59,902 bases of DNA from NCBI GenBank assembly GCA_050253535.1, contig JBFWIW010000010.1, forward strand, positions 1 to 59,902, read 5' to 3'. The stretch is from JBFWIW01 sp050253535 (GTDB lineage Bacteria; Bacillota; Clostridia; Oscillospirales; Oscillospiraceae). Of this stretch, positions 26,146 to 34,934 are shown piece by piece. Made by a program: the position numbers and the translations under genes. The notes beneath the pieces were generated by a model that made no database searches, was not told where the DNA came from, and saw only the letters and a list, made by a program, of their open reading frames with translations. Positions within the stretch are counted from its first letter, which is position 1, and each line of letters opens with the position of its first letter.

Positions 26146-27912
26146 TTACAGGCCGACTCTCCCCGTGCTGTTTATGAGCCTGTCCAGCATATCGTCAATC
26201 GTTGTAATCACTCTTGAGCAAGCGCTGTAAACCTGCTCGTATTTGATCAGATTCACAGCTTCCTCGTCGATGGAGACTCCTGATATGGACTGTCTTTGAT
26301 TCTCTATGCTCTCCGTCAGCGACTGCCGCAGATCCAGCGCGCTTTGGCTGCTCTGCACCTCGAGCCCGAGTTGTGAGATGAGGCTGTTCAGGCTGTCGCT
26401 GTAACTGTTTGTATTCATGAGCTCTGATAACTCAAGCGCGATCTCGTTGTTTGCGGCGTTCGTTGTGCCCGATTCCGAGTCAAGATTTATCTGCTCCGAT
26501 GAGCCCGCTATATTCCACACACTCTCCTGCACCGCCTCGGACAGAGAAAAATTGCCGGCGGTAATCAGGCTGTAGTCATTTCCGAAATCTTCAAACATGT
26601 CGATTTCCGAAACGGAAGTATCGCCATTTTCCTCGTCGGGATAAGTATAGCCTTTGTTCATACACGCGTTGACCGTTTCAGACATGGTCTGCGCCAGGCC
26701 GTCCAGCATGCTGATATAATAGGGTATTCCGGAATTATCCGCCGTTTCGTTATCTCTAAGCGCCAAATGCGAGTACAGCTCTCCGCTTCCAACGTTTTCG
26801 GCACCCAGATATGTCGAACCCAGTTTGAGCACAAATTCGTCGTCCGCGCCGTCGTATTCGGTCACCGCGCCGCTCGTGGTTTCGGTATAGGAGCCTCCGC
26901 TGACAAGGCTATCAGTCTTTTGCGTGGCGGTATCCTGATCCACATAATTAATTGATACCGATACCGTACCGTCGGAACCGTCAACGTCACATGTAATTTT
27001 CCCGGAAATTGCTTCAAGGGCTTCGGTCAGAGAGTCCCTCTGCGCAGCCTGCTCTACAGTGATGCCGCCGGCTGTCCCGGAAATCTCCGTATTCAGCGAA
27101 GCAAGCTGCTGGCAGATTGTGTTTATCTCGTCAGTCGCGGTGGTAATCTGGATTTCGCTTACCGTCTTTCCGTCAACCAGCGTTTCCCCGCCGAGGTACA
27201 CATTTACCATGCCTTTTTCGTCCTCGTTGTACGAGATGGCGGCATAACCGGAAAGTTTGTCGAGAGCGAGGTTGCGCTCGTCCCTGAGATCGTTTGCGGA
27301 CTCCCCCGAACGTTCATATTCGGATATCTGCTTGTTGAGCTCCGCAATCTGTGAAGCGACCACGTTGATCTGTGTCGCAACCGTCTGTACCGATGTGTTC
27401 TGGTCATTGTAAAGGTCGACCATCTCTGTGTATATCATGTTGAAATTTGAAGTCAGCGACAGCGCGGTCTGCTGAACGGTAGTACGCGCCGCCTCACTCG
27501 TCGTATCGTCGGAGAATTCGCTTAAAGCGTCAAAAAAACTTTTGATGGATGTGGTGATACTGGTATCGTCGTCCGTCTCATTGAACAGATTCTCAAGATA
27601 CGAAAGCCCCTGGGTCATAAATTCGCTGCTGCAAAAATCGGAATACTGATCCCTGTACTGTTCGTCCAGATAAGCACTCCTGACCTGATCAATGGACAGA
27701 ACTGTAACGCCCTGTCCCACGTTGCTCGCGCTTGTGATCTGGCTGATCACATAACCTCCGCCCGCCGCCTCGACAGCCGAAGTTCTGACCTTCTGCATCG
27801 TATAGCCGGCGGTATCGGCATTCGAAATATTCTGCCCTGTGATATTGATGGCAATCTGCGCGGCCGCAAGACCCGACTTCCCTATTTCAATGCCTAAAAA
27901 TGTTGAAGACAT
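26146..27912 (-). CDS. flgK: Hook-filament junction protein FlgK
   Basis: HAP1 of 588 residues joining hook and filament. The N terminus (FLGIEIGKSGLAAAQIAINITGQNISNADTAGYT) is the rod/hook/HAP signature. The C terminus (SISGVSIDEEAVNLIKYEQVYSACSRVITTIDDMLD) is characteristic of FlgK. The centre is variable and exposed. GAGG lies before ATG. It is followed by flgL and preceded by its chaperone flgN. Confidence 0.93.
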   Translation of the reverse strand: MSSTFLGIEIGKSGLAAAQIAINITGQNISNADTAGYTMQKVRTSAVEAAGGGYVISQITSASNVGQGVTVLSIDQVRSAYLDEQYRDQYSDFCSSEFMTQGLSYLENLFNETDDDTSITTSIKSFFDALSEFSDDTTSEAARTTVQQTALSLTSNFNMIYTEMVDLYNDQNTSVQTVATQINVVASQIAELNKQISEYERSGESANDLRDERNLALDKLSGYAAISYNEDEKGMVNVYLGGETLVDGKTVSEIQITTATDEINTICQQLASLNTEISGTAGGITVEQAAQRDSLTEALEAISGKITCDVDGSDGTVSVSINYVDQDTATQKTDSLVSGGSYTETTSGAVTEYDGADDEFVLKLGSTYLGAENVGSGELYSHLALRDNETADNSGIPYYISMLDGLAQTMSETVNACMNKGYTYPDEENGDTSVSEIDMFEDFGNDYSLITAGNFSLSEAVQESVWNIAGSSEQINLDSESGTTNAANNEIALELSELMNTNSYSDSLNSLISQLGLEVQSSQSALDLRQSLTESIENQRQSISGVSIDEEAVNLIKYEQVYSACSRVITTIDDMLDRLINSTGRVGL

Positions 27913-27921
27913 AATGTTACC

Positions 27922-28422
27922 TCATGCTTGCCGGTCAAAGAATCCGGCGCCTGTATTGTAAACGCCGGCACTTCCCCCGCGGTTATAAAAGCTGCCGAAC
28001 GGCTCAGACTTTATTATGGAACCCAACATGGCCCCGACATAATCGCTTCTCTGTTTTATAAGCGTTTTGTTGATGTTATTGTATTTCACCAATTTTGTAA
28101 CGATTTCGGAAATATCCGACCTCAGCCGTATCAGCTTGATTTTCAGCGCGGGATCATCCGTGCTCTCGGCAAGCGCCCTGAGGCTTATTTCGTCCTCTTG
28201 AAAGCCTAACTGCCCCGCCAGAGAATCCGCTATGGCGATACGCTTTTCCTCAAGCGTACGGGCCTCGTCTGCCAGGTCCGTTTCCTCTTTGAGCATGCTG
28301 CTCAGTTTACCGGTGTCTCCCGCAACTATCAGGGACTTTTTATCCTCTGAAATGGAGAGCAAACCCGCATATATCTCTTTTTCCCTCTGAAGCACTTCAA
28401 TAAGAGCGTCGATTTTAGACAA
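27922..28422 (-). CDS. flgN: Flagellar export chaperone FlgN
   Basis: Helical protein of 166 residues expected to bind FlgK and FlgL before export. Its start (KIDALIEVLQREKEIYAGLLSISEDKKSLI) and central LRALAE and KIKLIRLRSDI segments fit the FlgN family. The start codon is TTG, with AAGGTGA upstream. It lies between flgM and flgK, the usual order. The C-terminal 25 residues are glycine-rich and probably flexible. Confidence 0.87.
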   Translation of the reverse strand: MSKIDALIEVLQREKEIYAGLLSISEDKKSLIVAGDTGKLSSMLKEETDLADEARTLEEKRIAIADSLAGQLGFQEDEISLRALAESTDDPALKIKLIRLRSDISEIVTKLVKYNNINKTLIKQRSDYVGAMLGSIIKSEPFGSFYNRGGSAGVYNTGAGFFDRQA

Positions 28423-28489
28423 TTTTAATCACCTTCAGGCTGCCGTCCGTGCGTTTCCCGTAATCCTAAAATATCAGGACACTGCGGCG

Positions 28490-28786
28490 CTATATTTCGA
28501 TATCTATGCTGCCGCCCAGCATTTTGTCTGCTATCTTGGCACCGCTTACACTGTATGTGCCGTTTTCTATCTCCGCTGCGACCTGGGCAATATGGTCACT
28601 TTCTTCCTGGCTCCTGACGTCCAGATTGCTCTTCACTTCATTGAATACAGAAGCAAAACTGCGGGCTTCGCCGGAAAGTTCCACCCGGTCGGATACACTG
28701 CCTGCTTCATTAGTCTTCGACTGCGGCGTGGCTTTGCTCTTATAGCGGTTCACCATATCGGCTGCCGGTATCGAATTTATTTTCAT
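28490..28786 (-). CDS. flgM: Anti-sigma-28 factor FlgM
   Basis: Inhibitor of SigD, 98 residues. The C-terminal half (DRVELSGEARSFASVF ... VAAEIENGTYSVSGAKIADKML) is the FlgM domain; the N-terminal half is probably disordered, as known for FlgM, and includes the export signal. Export after hook completion releases SigD. ATG 28786 with GGGAGGT upstream is chosen; the in-frame upstream codons lie inside the conserved leader RNA. Confidence 0.92.
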   Translation of the reverse strand: MKINSIPAADMVNRYKSKATPQSKTNEAGSVSDRVELSGEARSFASVFNEVKSNLDVRSQEESDHIAQVAAEIENGTYSVSGAKIADKMLGGSIDIEI

Positions 28787-28932
28787 ATTAACCTCCCGTG
28801 CGGCGACGCGCACAAATTTAAATGAAACCTCCCGTGCAAGGGAGGTCACTGCGCATCAATTTCGGTTGCCGTGCAGCGGCGAGAAATTGGCGCATTCCAT
28901 TGAAAAGTGTGGATCTCACGCTTTTCAGTCTC
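28787..28932 (-). ncRNA. Conserved structured leader, copy upstream of flgM
   Basis: Minus-strand element with four hairpins: H1 GAAAAG-c-GTG / CAC-a-CTTTTC; H2 GCGCCAATTTC / GAAATTGATGCGC enclosing GCCG-CTGCA-CGGC; H3 ACCTCCC-TTGCAC-GGGAGGT, a perfect 7-bp stem; H4 GTGCG-CGTCGC-CGCAC, then the ribosome site. H3 contains both CACGGGAGGT, repeated at the ribosome site, and its complement ACCTCCC, so the anti-Shine-Dalgarno strand could choose between two partners. Confidence 0.7.
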
Positions 28933-28973
28933 CTTTGAACTGCCTGTTTTATATCATAACTATATCAGAATTA

Positions 28974-29384
28974 TTAATGATTCGTATGCATTTTCTCGTT
29001 TTTCTTTTGTAAACCCATGTTTGACCCGCTTCCTCCCGAAGACCTTCCTGTATGCATTTCCGCATTCCATAAATTCAGGCACTTTTGACACAACCTTCCC
29101 GAGCGTATCTGCGCACCGCAGATTGCGCATTTCAGGCTGCCGGATGGGTCAAGCTTTTGCGACAAACGGCCCTCGTTCACAAAATAAAGTATCGTCTTTT
29201 CGGCCACACCGGTCTTCTCGGCGATCTCGTTTATATTGACGTTCTCCGGATCGTCATACAAATACTCCCTTATCCTGATAAAGTCCTCGTCAAGCTTGAC
29301 ACTGCATACAGGGCAGACGTCCGACCCCATACTTTTAAAGAGCTTACCGCAAAATTTACAGGATTTAATCGTTATTTTGTCCAT
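28974..29384 (-). CDS. yvyF: YvyF-like flagellar operon protein
   Basis: Protein of 136 residues. Two zinc-ribbon-like CxxC pairs lie near the N terminus (CKFCGKLF, CPVC) and another two later (CAICG, CQKC). Between them, about residues 40-75 form a helix-turn-helix-like segment (INEIAEKTGVAEKTILYFVNEGRL). Homologues (YvyF, described as flagellar operon protein) stand next to flgM in Bacillus. ATG 29384 has GAGGAG 7 nt upstream; a much longer open frame upstream overlaps flgG and is not real. It is probably a regulator, by inference. Confidence 0.85.
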   Translation of the reverse strand: MDKITIKSCKFCGKLFKSMGSDVCPVCSVKLDEDFIRIREYLYDDPENVNINEIAEKTGVAEKTILYFVNEGRLSQKLDPSGSLKCAICGAQIRSGRLCQKCLNLWNAEMHTGRSSGGSGSNMGLQKKNEKMHTNH

Positions 29385-29418
29385 TTTACTCTCCTCATAA
29401 ATGAACGCTGTCTGTATC

Positions 29419-30180
29419 TCAGCTTCGTATATTAATTGCCAAGCCTTCCATTTCATCCGCAGTCTGCAGTGCCTGGCTGGCAAAGGAATACATTCTCTGA
29501 GCCTGTATAAGCTGGGTAAGCTCGACGGACAGGTCGACATTTGAGCCTTCAAGCTCTCCCTGACAGACGGTAAAATCTTCTGCCTGAACAGCGTCCCCCG
29601 AGGCGGCTGTCGCGGCGAATTTGCTGTCTCCGAGCGAAGCGAGCCCCTCCGTATTCGGAAATTCGAACACACCCAGCTTAACTGTCGTCCCGTCGCCGGA
29701 AACAAAGCTTCCGTCTCCGGCAACCGTGAATCCGGACGTGCCGTCAGGAATTTCTATCTTCAGTCCGTTATTATCAAGGACGTAAGAACCATCGGACGAG
29801 GTAAGGTAATTTCCGTCTTCCTCCGCCGAGACGGAGAACGAACCGTTTCTTGTGTATACGGTCTCACCTTTGGAATTCAAAAGACTGAAAAAACCGCTGC
29901 CGTCTATGGCAAAGTCCAGTTTATTCCCTGTGGCCTCGATATTTCCCTGTTTAAAGTTCTTATCCGTTGCAGCCGGCGACACGCCCGTCCCTTTCTGAAG
30001 ATTTGACGCTTGGCCGGTTTCTTCCGGATTTTCCATTTTAGAATAAATAGTGTCCTTAAAGCTGGTTCTGGAGCTTTTGAATCCCGTCGAGTTTATGTTG
30101 GCGATATTGTCCGCTATCGTGTCAATCCTCGTCTGCTGACCTGAAATACCTGTTGCGGCGGTATAAAGCGACTGCATCAT
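29419..30180 (-). CDS. flgG: Flagellar rod protein FlgG (FlhP-like)
   Basis: Distal-rod protein of 253 residues. N-terminal YTAATGISGQQTRIDTIADNIANINSTGFKSSR and C-terminal QGELEGSNVDLSVELTQLIQAQRMYSFASQALQTADEM are diagnostic of the rod family. In Firmicutes this gene pair is often called flhO-flhP. It follows flgF after 6 nt, with GAGG inside the flgF stop region. Confidence 0.88.
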   Translation of the reverse strand: MMQSLYTAATGISGQQTRIDTIADNIANINSTGFKSSRTSFKDTIYSKMENPEETGQASNLQKGTGVSPAATDKNFKQGNIEATGNKLDFAIDGSGFFSLLNSKGETVYTRNGSFSVSAEEDGNYLTSSDGSYVLDNNGLKIEIPDGTSGFTVAGDGSFVSGDGTTVKLGVFEFPNTEGLASLGDSKFAATAASGDAVQAEDFTVCQGELEGSNVDLSVELTQLIQAQRMYSFASQALQTADEMEGLAINIRS

Positions 30181-30186
30181 ATCACA

Positions 30187-30939
30187 TTACCTCAGATTTC
30201 CGAGACTGTTTACGGCAAGGCCGAGGGTCTCGTCCGTCATTGTCAGTATCTTCTGGCTGGCCTCATAGGTTCTGTACACTGTCATCATATCAACTATCTC
30301 ATCCGCAATATCGACATTTGAGCCCTCCAGAGCGCCCTGAACTATGCTGTAATTTGAGGCGGGCACCGGTGTTTCCCCCGAATAATACAGGTTGTCCCCC
30401 TGCTTGCGCAGGCTGTCCGAATTTAAGAAGCCCGCTATCCGCAGGGTATCCGCCGGTACGCCTTCGGAAATGACAATGCCCTCGGCGGTAACGCTGAAAT
30501 CATCCGGATTTACCTGTATGCGGCCGTTTTCTCCGAGAACGTAACAGCCGTCGCTCGTGACCAGATATCCGTCTGAATCAACGTCAAAATTTCCTGACCG
30601 GGTATACCGCTCGCCTTCCGGTGTCTCCACTGTGAAAAAGCCTTCCCCGTATATCGCAAGGTCGCTTTGCCGCTCGGTCGATTCGAGGCTTCCCTGTGTG
30701 AAATCGGTGTAAACGCTGTCAACATGGGTGCCGAAGCTGTAAGGCCCGACCTCGCTTGCCGTGCCTATCACATTGGAGTCGACCAGCTCCTCCAACATGA
30801 CACTTTCGAATGAGGACGAGATAACATTGTCCTTTTTAAAGCCCGCGGTCTGCGCATTCACTATGTTATTGGAGACGACATCCATTTTCGATCTCTGTGT
30901 CGCCATCCCCGTAGCGGCAGTATATAACCCTCTAAGCAT
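30187..30939 (-). CDS. flgF: Flagellar rod protein FlgF (FlhO-like)
   Basis: Proximal/distal rod protein of 250 residues. MLRGLYTAATGMATQRSKMDVVSNNIVNAQTAGFKKD at the start and QGALEGSNVDIADEIVDMMTVYRTYEASQKIL at the end define the family. It is paired with flgG and lies downstream of sigD and fapA. GGAAGG precedes ATG. Which of the pair is FlgF and which is FlgG is inferred from order. Confidence 0.87.
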   Translation of the reverse strand: MLRGLYTAATGMATQRSKMDVVSNNIVNAQTAGFKKDNVISSSFESVMLEELVDSNVIGTASEVGPYSFGTHVDSVYTDFTQGSLESTERQSDLAIYGEGFFTVETPEGERYTRSGNFDVDSDGYLVTSDGCYVLGENGRIQVNPDDFSVTAEGIVISEGVPADTLRIAGFLNSDSLRKQGDNLYYSGETPVPASNYSIVQGALEGSNVDIADEIVDMMTVYRTYEASQKILTMTDETLGLAVNSLGNLR

Positions 30940-31078
30940 TATGACCCTTCCTTTCCGCTGCGCGTCAAGGCACTAAAATTCGTCAAATTTGAAGTATGTT
31001 TCAAACTTTCGTCCGAATTAATACTCTTTATCATTTAAATCGTACTTTTTTATACTTTTCTTAAGTAATAATTTAATT

Positions 31079-31399
31079 TTACAGTGTAATATCTATGAAT
31101 CTCCCGCCTTCCGCGCGCAGCGCTTCCGCCGCTTCAGGTTCCTCCCGTTCATTTTCGCTCTCTTTATTTCTTTCTTCCGGTGAGTTTTGCCCCGAATTAT
31201 TTCTTTCCCGGCTGATCTGGGCTCCGTCCGGATTCTCCTGGCGCGTCACCGTATTAATTCTGGCTTCATCTTCTGCCTTCCGCATTTCCGAAGCATATTC
31301 CTGCATAAGATCGTTTCTTCTGATGCTGTTCCCGGCGTCCTTCGAATAATCCGACGTTCGCTGTATCATGATCTGTGCGTCTATGCCATTCAAAGCCAT
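31079..31399 (-). CDS. Hypothetical flagellar-locus protein
   Basis: Small protein of 106 residues. It opens MALNGIDAQIMIQRTSDYSKDAGNSIRRNDLMQEYASEM and has a very polar, R/E/N-rich and probably disordered middle and a short hydrophobic ending FIDITL. I recall similarly built proteins between fapA and flgF in other Clostridia, but no function. No signal peptide, membrane segment or cysteine is present. ATG 31399 has AAAGGA about 10 nt upstream. Confidence 0.6.
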   Translation of the reverse strand: MALNGIDAQIMIQRTSDYSKDAGNSIRRNDLMQEYASEMRKAEDEARINTVTRQENPDGAQISRERNNSGQNSPEERNKESENEREEPEAAEALRAEGGRFIDITL

Positions 31400-31447
31400 T
31401 TTCAGCACATCCTTTCATAACAGGCAGATTATAATTATTTGCAGTGG

Positions 31448-33211
31448 CTACATCTGACAGGGTGTAACCGAAATTTCTGTTTCGCCGTACTTAAACGTCG
31501 CAAATTTTATCGGGCTTGTAACATTCATTTCCCCAAAGGAAATTGAAATCTTGACTCCCGGGTATACCGTGTCCTTAACATGCACCCTGCCAATGGAAGC
31601 ACTTTGCACATCCTGCTCGGTTTTTTTTATTTCTTCGGTATATTCTTTTATCAGGGCAACGTTGCGAATTTTTCCAAGCACAACCGATTTTTTCATAAGC
31701 TGCTGCTTTTCCGTTATATTTTCAGTCTGGCTGAGATATTTGCCCGCTTTCTCCAACTTATCAAGCTCGTCCTTCAGCCGGTCAATCTCAGCGTGAACAA
31801 ATTTAAGGCGCGTTCTTTTCATCGGCGCGATGCCGACGGCGATGTCGGTCCTGTTGCCGCTTACCGATCCCAGGCTCTGGGCCGATATGCTGTTCTGTGC
31901 CTTCGCTGAACCCCCGATGATGCAGCCGTGCCTGCCGCTTGCCGTTATGCTGTCCCCGCTTTCCGCATGGCAGTGGATCATTGAATCCACTGCTATCCTG
32001 CCGCGCGCCTGCACGACCGACCTTTCAATGTATTTGGCAAAAATATTCTCTCCTGCCTCCAGCATCCCTTTGTCGTTTCCCTGCATGCCCCTGCGGAGTA
32101 CGATGTTCGTGCCGGCCGAAAGCTTTGCTCCCTCAACCGTACCGAAAACCTCAATACTGCCGGAAGCCTTTATAGTCAGCTCCGATATGACATTTCCCAT
32201 CACGACGACGTCTCCATCAAAATCGATATTGCCGACCGACAGGTCCGCGTCTCCCTTGATGGTATAACAATCTGAAACAATGATCATCCGGTTTATGTAA
32301 TCGGCCCTGCCGCTTATTTTGGCAAACGCGTTCATCTGCGTATCGTCATACCAGATATTTTTTCCTTTCGGGAGCTTTGCTTCTTTTCCGTTTCTTGGCT
32401 TAAGCTCGCGCCCTTTCACGGTATACCCCGGCGTGCCCTGCGTCGCAGGTTTTTTTTCGGCGAGTTTTTCCCCGGCCTTGACCGTTGCAAACAGGTCCAG
32501 TGTCCTGTAATCGACGCTGCCGTCCTTGTCGATAGTCGGAGTTCCGCTGTGCTCCACCTCAAAGTGAAATATTATTTCACCGTCGATACCATCCTGCGCC
32601 GGGATACCCCTGGCAAAACACACTTTTTTGTTATATATCTCTTCGCTGATAAGCTTTTTAATGATATCGTCATCGATCCCGTAAACGACGCCCTTTTCCG
32701 AGATTACCGAGACAGCCTGATCAAAGGTCATTTTTTCCCCGCCCTCTTCGGGTGGCAGAAATTCCAGACAGGCCTCCATATCATCGCCCGATATTGTGAC
32801 AAGCGCTTCGGCGCTGTAATAAAATTCCTCCTGCGGCGGCGCGATTTTTATACGGCAGTACGGCAGTACGGAGGCTGCGGCAATTTCGATGGCATCCTGC
32901 TGCTGAATTTTTTTGCGTCCTATATATAAGAGCATCTCCGCTCTGTCCACTTCCGCTCCGCTACCCCGCGCGGGCAGAATTTCAAGGTAGACGCCGTCAT
33001 CCTCATAAAAAAGGTGGTAAGTTCCGTCCATTTCACTCAGCATACTCTTGTTTTCAAGAGATACCGCTGCTGCCTGCCATGGTTTCCCCGGTTGTCCTTC
33101 CTCCAGAACTTCCAGACAGACCTCCTGCTTTTCGCGCTGCAGGACAGCCGCAGCTTTTTCAAGGCACTGCTCGAAGCTGTCGCCTTCAACTATTCTTATA
33201 ATTTCTTCCAT
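31448..33211 (-). CDS. FapA-family (DUF342) protein
   Basis: Protein of 587 residues, the normal size for flagellar-assembly-associated FapA. The N-terminal portion is a less conserved domain. The middle carries the FapA motif region (GIPAQDGIDGEIIFHF ... KDGSVDYRTLDLFATVKAGEKLAEKKPATQGTPGYTVKGRE). A beta-helical stretch follows (about 320-450, with repeated SGSIEV, AGTNIVL, AGENIFA units), then a coiled coil near 480-530. It is the usual neighbour of sigD. Roles in polar flagellation or membrane tension are reported for distant homologues only. Confidence 0.85.
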   Translation of the reverse strand: MEEIIRIVEGDSFEQCLEKAAAVLQREKQEVCLEVLEEGQPGKPWQAAAVSLENKSMLSEMDGTYHLFYEDDGVYLEILPARGSGAEVDRAEMLLYIGRKKIQQQDAIEIAAASVLPYCRIKIAPPQEEFYYSAEALVTISGDDMEACLEFLPPEEGGEKMTFDQAVSVISEKGVVYGIDDDIIKKLISEEIYNKKVCFARGIPAQDGIDGEIIFHFEVEHSGTPTIDKDGSVDYRTLDLFATVKAGEKLAEKKPATQGTPGYTVKGRELKPRNGKEAKLPKGKNIWYDDTQMNAFAKISGRADYINRMIIVSDCYTIKGDADLSVGNIDFDGDVVVMGNVISELTIKASGSIEVFGTVEGAKLSAGTNIVLRRGMQGNDKGMLEAGENIFAKYIERSVVQARGRIAVDSMIHCHAESGDSITASGRHGCIIGGSAKAQNSISAQSLGSVSGNRTDIAVGIAPMKRTRLKFVHAEIDRLKDELDKLEKAGKYLSQTENITEKQQLMKKSVVLGKIRNVALIKEYTEEIKKTEQDVQSASIGRVHVKDTVYPGVKISISFGEMNVTSPIKFATFKYGETEISVTPCQM

Positions 33212-33230
33212 GATCCTTCCCCCCCATATT

Positions 33231-33986
33231 TTAATATATGGCTTTTTTCAGCTTATCGCCTATCACAGTCAGAACCTTGGAATGGATCTGAGACACCCGC
33301 GATTCCGTAACCTTCAGTATGACGGCAATCTCCTTAAGCGTCATCTCTTCGTAATAGTACAGCGTGATGACCAGCCTTTCCTTATCGGGAAGCGATTCGA
33401 TGATTTCGGCTAATATCCTGCGCATTTCTTCGTTCTGCAGGATTTCCGCAGGATTGTTGTCCTCGCTGGCCGACGCCCTCTCCACAAAATATGTATCGGT
33501 AACCATATCCTCAAAATACATGAGGTTAAACATCTGCGCTCTCTCAAGTACCTTCCGGACTTCCGTGACAGGTATCTTCATGAATCCCGCTATTTCCCTG
33601 TCAGTCGGGCAATGCCCCAATTCGCATTCGAGAGTCTCCACAGCCTGGTTTATGCCGTTTATCTTTTTTCTCAGGCTGGAAGGCGCCCAGTCCTGTTCCC
33701 GCATATAATCCAGAATTTCTCCACGAATGCGCATGGAAGCGTAGGTTTCAAATTTGACCCCATAATTTATATCGTACTTATCCACCGCATCGATAAGCCC
33801 TATAACGCCGCAATTTAAAAGATCATCGCTTTCGTTGTACCCCTTATACTTCGGCATAAGCCGCCGCACTGTACTTTTTACCAGGGGTATATAATAGTAA
33901 AGTATCTGATTTTTGATCTCGGGGTCTTTTCCCGCCGCATATTGATGCCAAAGCTCGTCTATATTTATTTTGCCTTCGCCATCCAT
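33231..33986 (-). CDS. sigD: Flagellar sigma factor SigD (sigma-28, FliA/WhiG family)
   Basis: Sigma factor of 251 residues for late flagellar, motility and autolysin genes. Region 2 is visible (SDDLLNCGVIGLIDAVDKYDINYGVKFETYASMRIRGEILDYMREQDW), region 3 near CELGHCPTDREIAGFM, and region 4 (LPDKERLVITLYYYEEMTLKEIAVILKVTESRVSQIHSK). Consistent target promoters occur at 4785, 19820, 47510 and 50724. GGAG lies 5 nt before ATG. FlgM (28490) is the partner anti-sigma factor. Confidence 0.95.
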   Translation of the reverse strand: MDGEGKINIDELWHQYAAGKDPEIKNQILYYYIPLVKSTVRRLMPKYKGYNESDDLLNCGVIGLIDAVDKYDINYGVKFETYASMRIRGEILDYMREQDWAPSSLRKKINGINQAVETLECELGHCPTDREIAGFMKIPVTEVRKVLERAQMFNLMYFEDMVTDTYFVERASASEDNNPAEILQNEEMRRILAEIIESLPDKERLVITLYYYEEMTLKEIAVILKVTESRVSQIHSKVLTVIGDKLKKAIY

Positions 33987-34137
33987 AGTTACTCCATACG
34001 CCGCTGTGCAAAGCTGGTTTCCATACCGTACTCCGCGGCTGCCGCAAGTTAAAGCGTACGGCGCGCCGATTTTTAACGCCGGTCAAGGCGTCTTTCAGAA
34101 ATATCGCTTTTAGGGGCTATACAACTATTGCCGCTTC

Positions 34138-34284
34138 ATATGGCTATTCGATTAACCTGATGATAAAAAGGGGCCTGTTTTCCGTCCAGCGGCGTTATCC
34201 TAAGGCGGGCTACAGCCCGCCGTCGTCTGCCTTGCCGGACAAAAATCGCTTTTTATTTTCATCATCTCAATCGAATAGCCATAT
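34138..34284 (+). repeat. Palindromic dispersed repeat, family 1, copy B
   Basis: 147-bp element bounded by perfect 16-bp terminal inverted repeats (ATATGGCTATTCGATT). The core is the family-1 G+C-rich block with CTTGCCGG. Its last base overlaps the pilZ stop codon. The rest of the sigD-pilZ gap (33987-34137) shows no gene. Confidence 0.8.
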
Positions 34285-34934
34285 CAACCGTTCTTTTTGC
34301 GCTGGCTGAAAATAATAAACCTAAGCAGCAGATTTTTGCTTTTCCTTGAATACTCAGTAAAATGTACGGCCACTTTTAGGCGTCCGTCATCAGTTTTCTC
34401 ACACCTTGTAACCTCTGCTTTTACACCTTCCAGCTTATCATTCATGTCGAACCTGTTCAGGTTTATATCGCATTCGATCATCTCTCCGAGTTGATAATCT
34501 ATGTCCGAGATAAAAAGCATGCCGTCCTCGCTGATATTAAGCGTCTTTGTATCATAGACCGAATCCTCATCCTGCTGCGGCTCGGCCCCGCCGGTTTTCC
34601 GTATGGTCACATCAAGCATGATGTCGGTCCTGTAGCTCATCCTTCTCTGAACCTTCCTCGGTTCGGAGACAGGCGTTACCTTAATGAGCGGAATGTTGTC
34701 GCTGTACTCGATGCCCAAAACGCGGGCGTCGAATAAAACAAGCCCCTTATTGTTCGTCCGGTGCAGAGAACATATCTGTTCGGGCTCCGGCAGAAGCATT
34801 TTCAAATGCGCCAGCGGCGGGGAAATATAAATATCCCCCTCGTCCGTAACCCCTTCGACTATCGTATTATAGCTCTTGCCGCCTACTGTCATTTTCACTC
34901 TGTCACCGATTTTTATCCAAGAACTAATTTCCAT
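34284..34934 (-). CDS. PilZ-domain c-di-GMP receptor (YcgR/DgrA-like)
   Basis: Predicted flagellar brake of 216 residues. An N-terminal YcgR-like beta domain (about 1-95) precedes a PilZ domain (about 97-212) with both ligand motifs intact: the RRMSYR arginine motif (RxxxR) and NISEDG ((D/N)xSxxG). C-di-GMP-loaded YcgR homologues slow the motor. ATG 34934 is preceded by GTGAGG and by the conserved leader, so this gene shares its leader with fliL, flgD and flgM. It lies between flhA and sigD. Confidence 0.88.
   Translation of the reverse strand: MEISSWIKIGDRVKMTVGGKSYNTIVEGVTDEGDIYISPPLAHLKMLLPEPEQICSLHRTNNKGLVLFDARVLGIEYSDNIPLIKVTPVSEPRKVQRRMSYRTDIMLDVTIRKTGGAEPQQDEDSVYDTKTLNISEDGMLFISDIDYQLGEMIECDINLNRFDMNDKLEGVKAEVTRCEKTDDGRLKVAVHFTEYSRKSKNLLLRFIIFSQRKKNG

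Noticed and set aside
28974..29723. Extended 249-codon version of yvyF
   Set aside because: The upstream part overlaps flgG in another frame and lacks family features; a good ribosome site marks ATG 29384.
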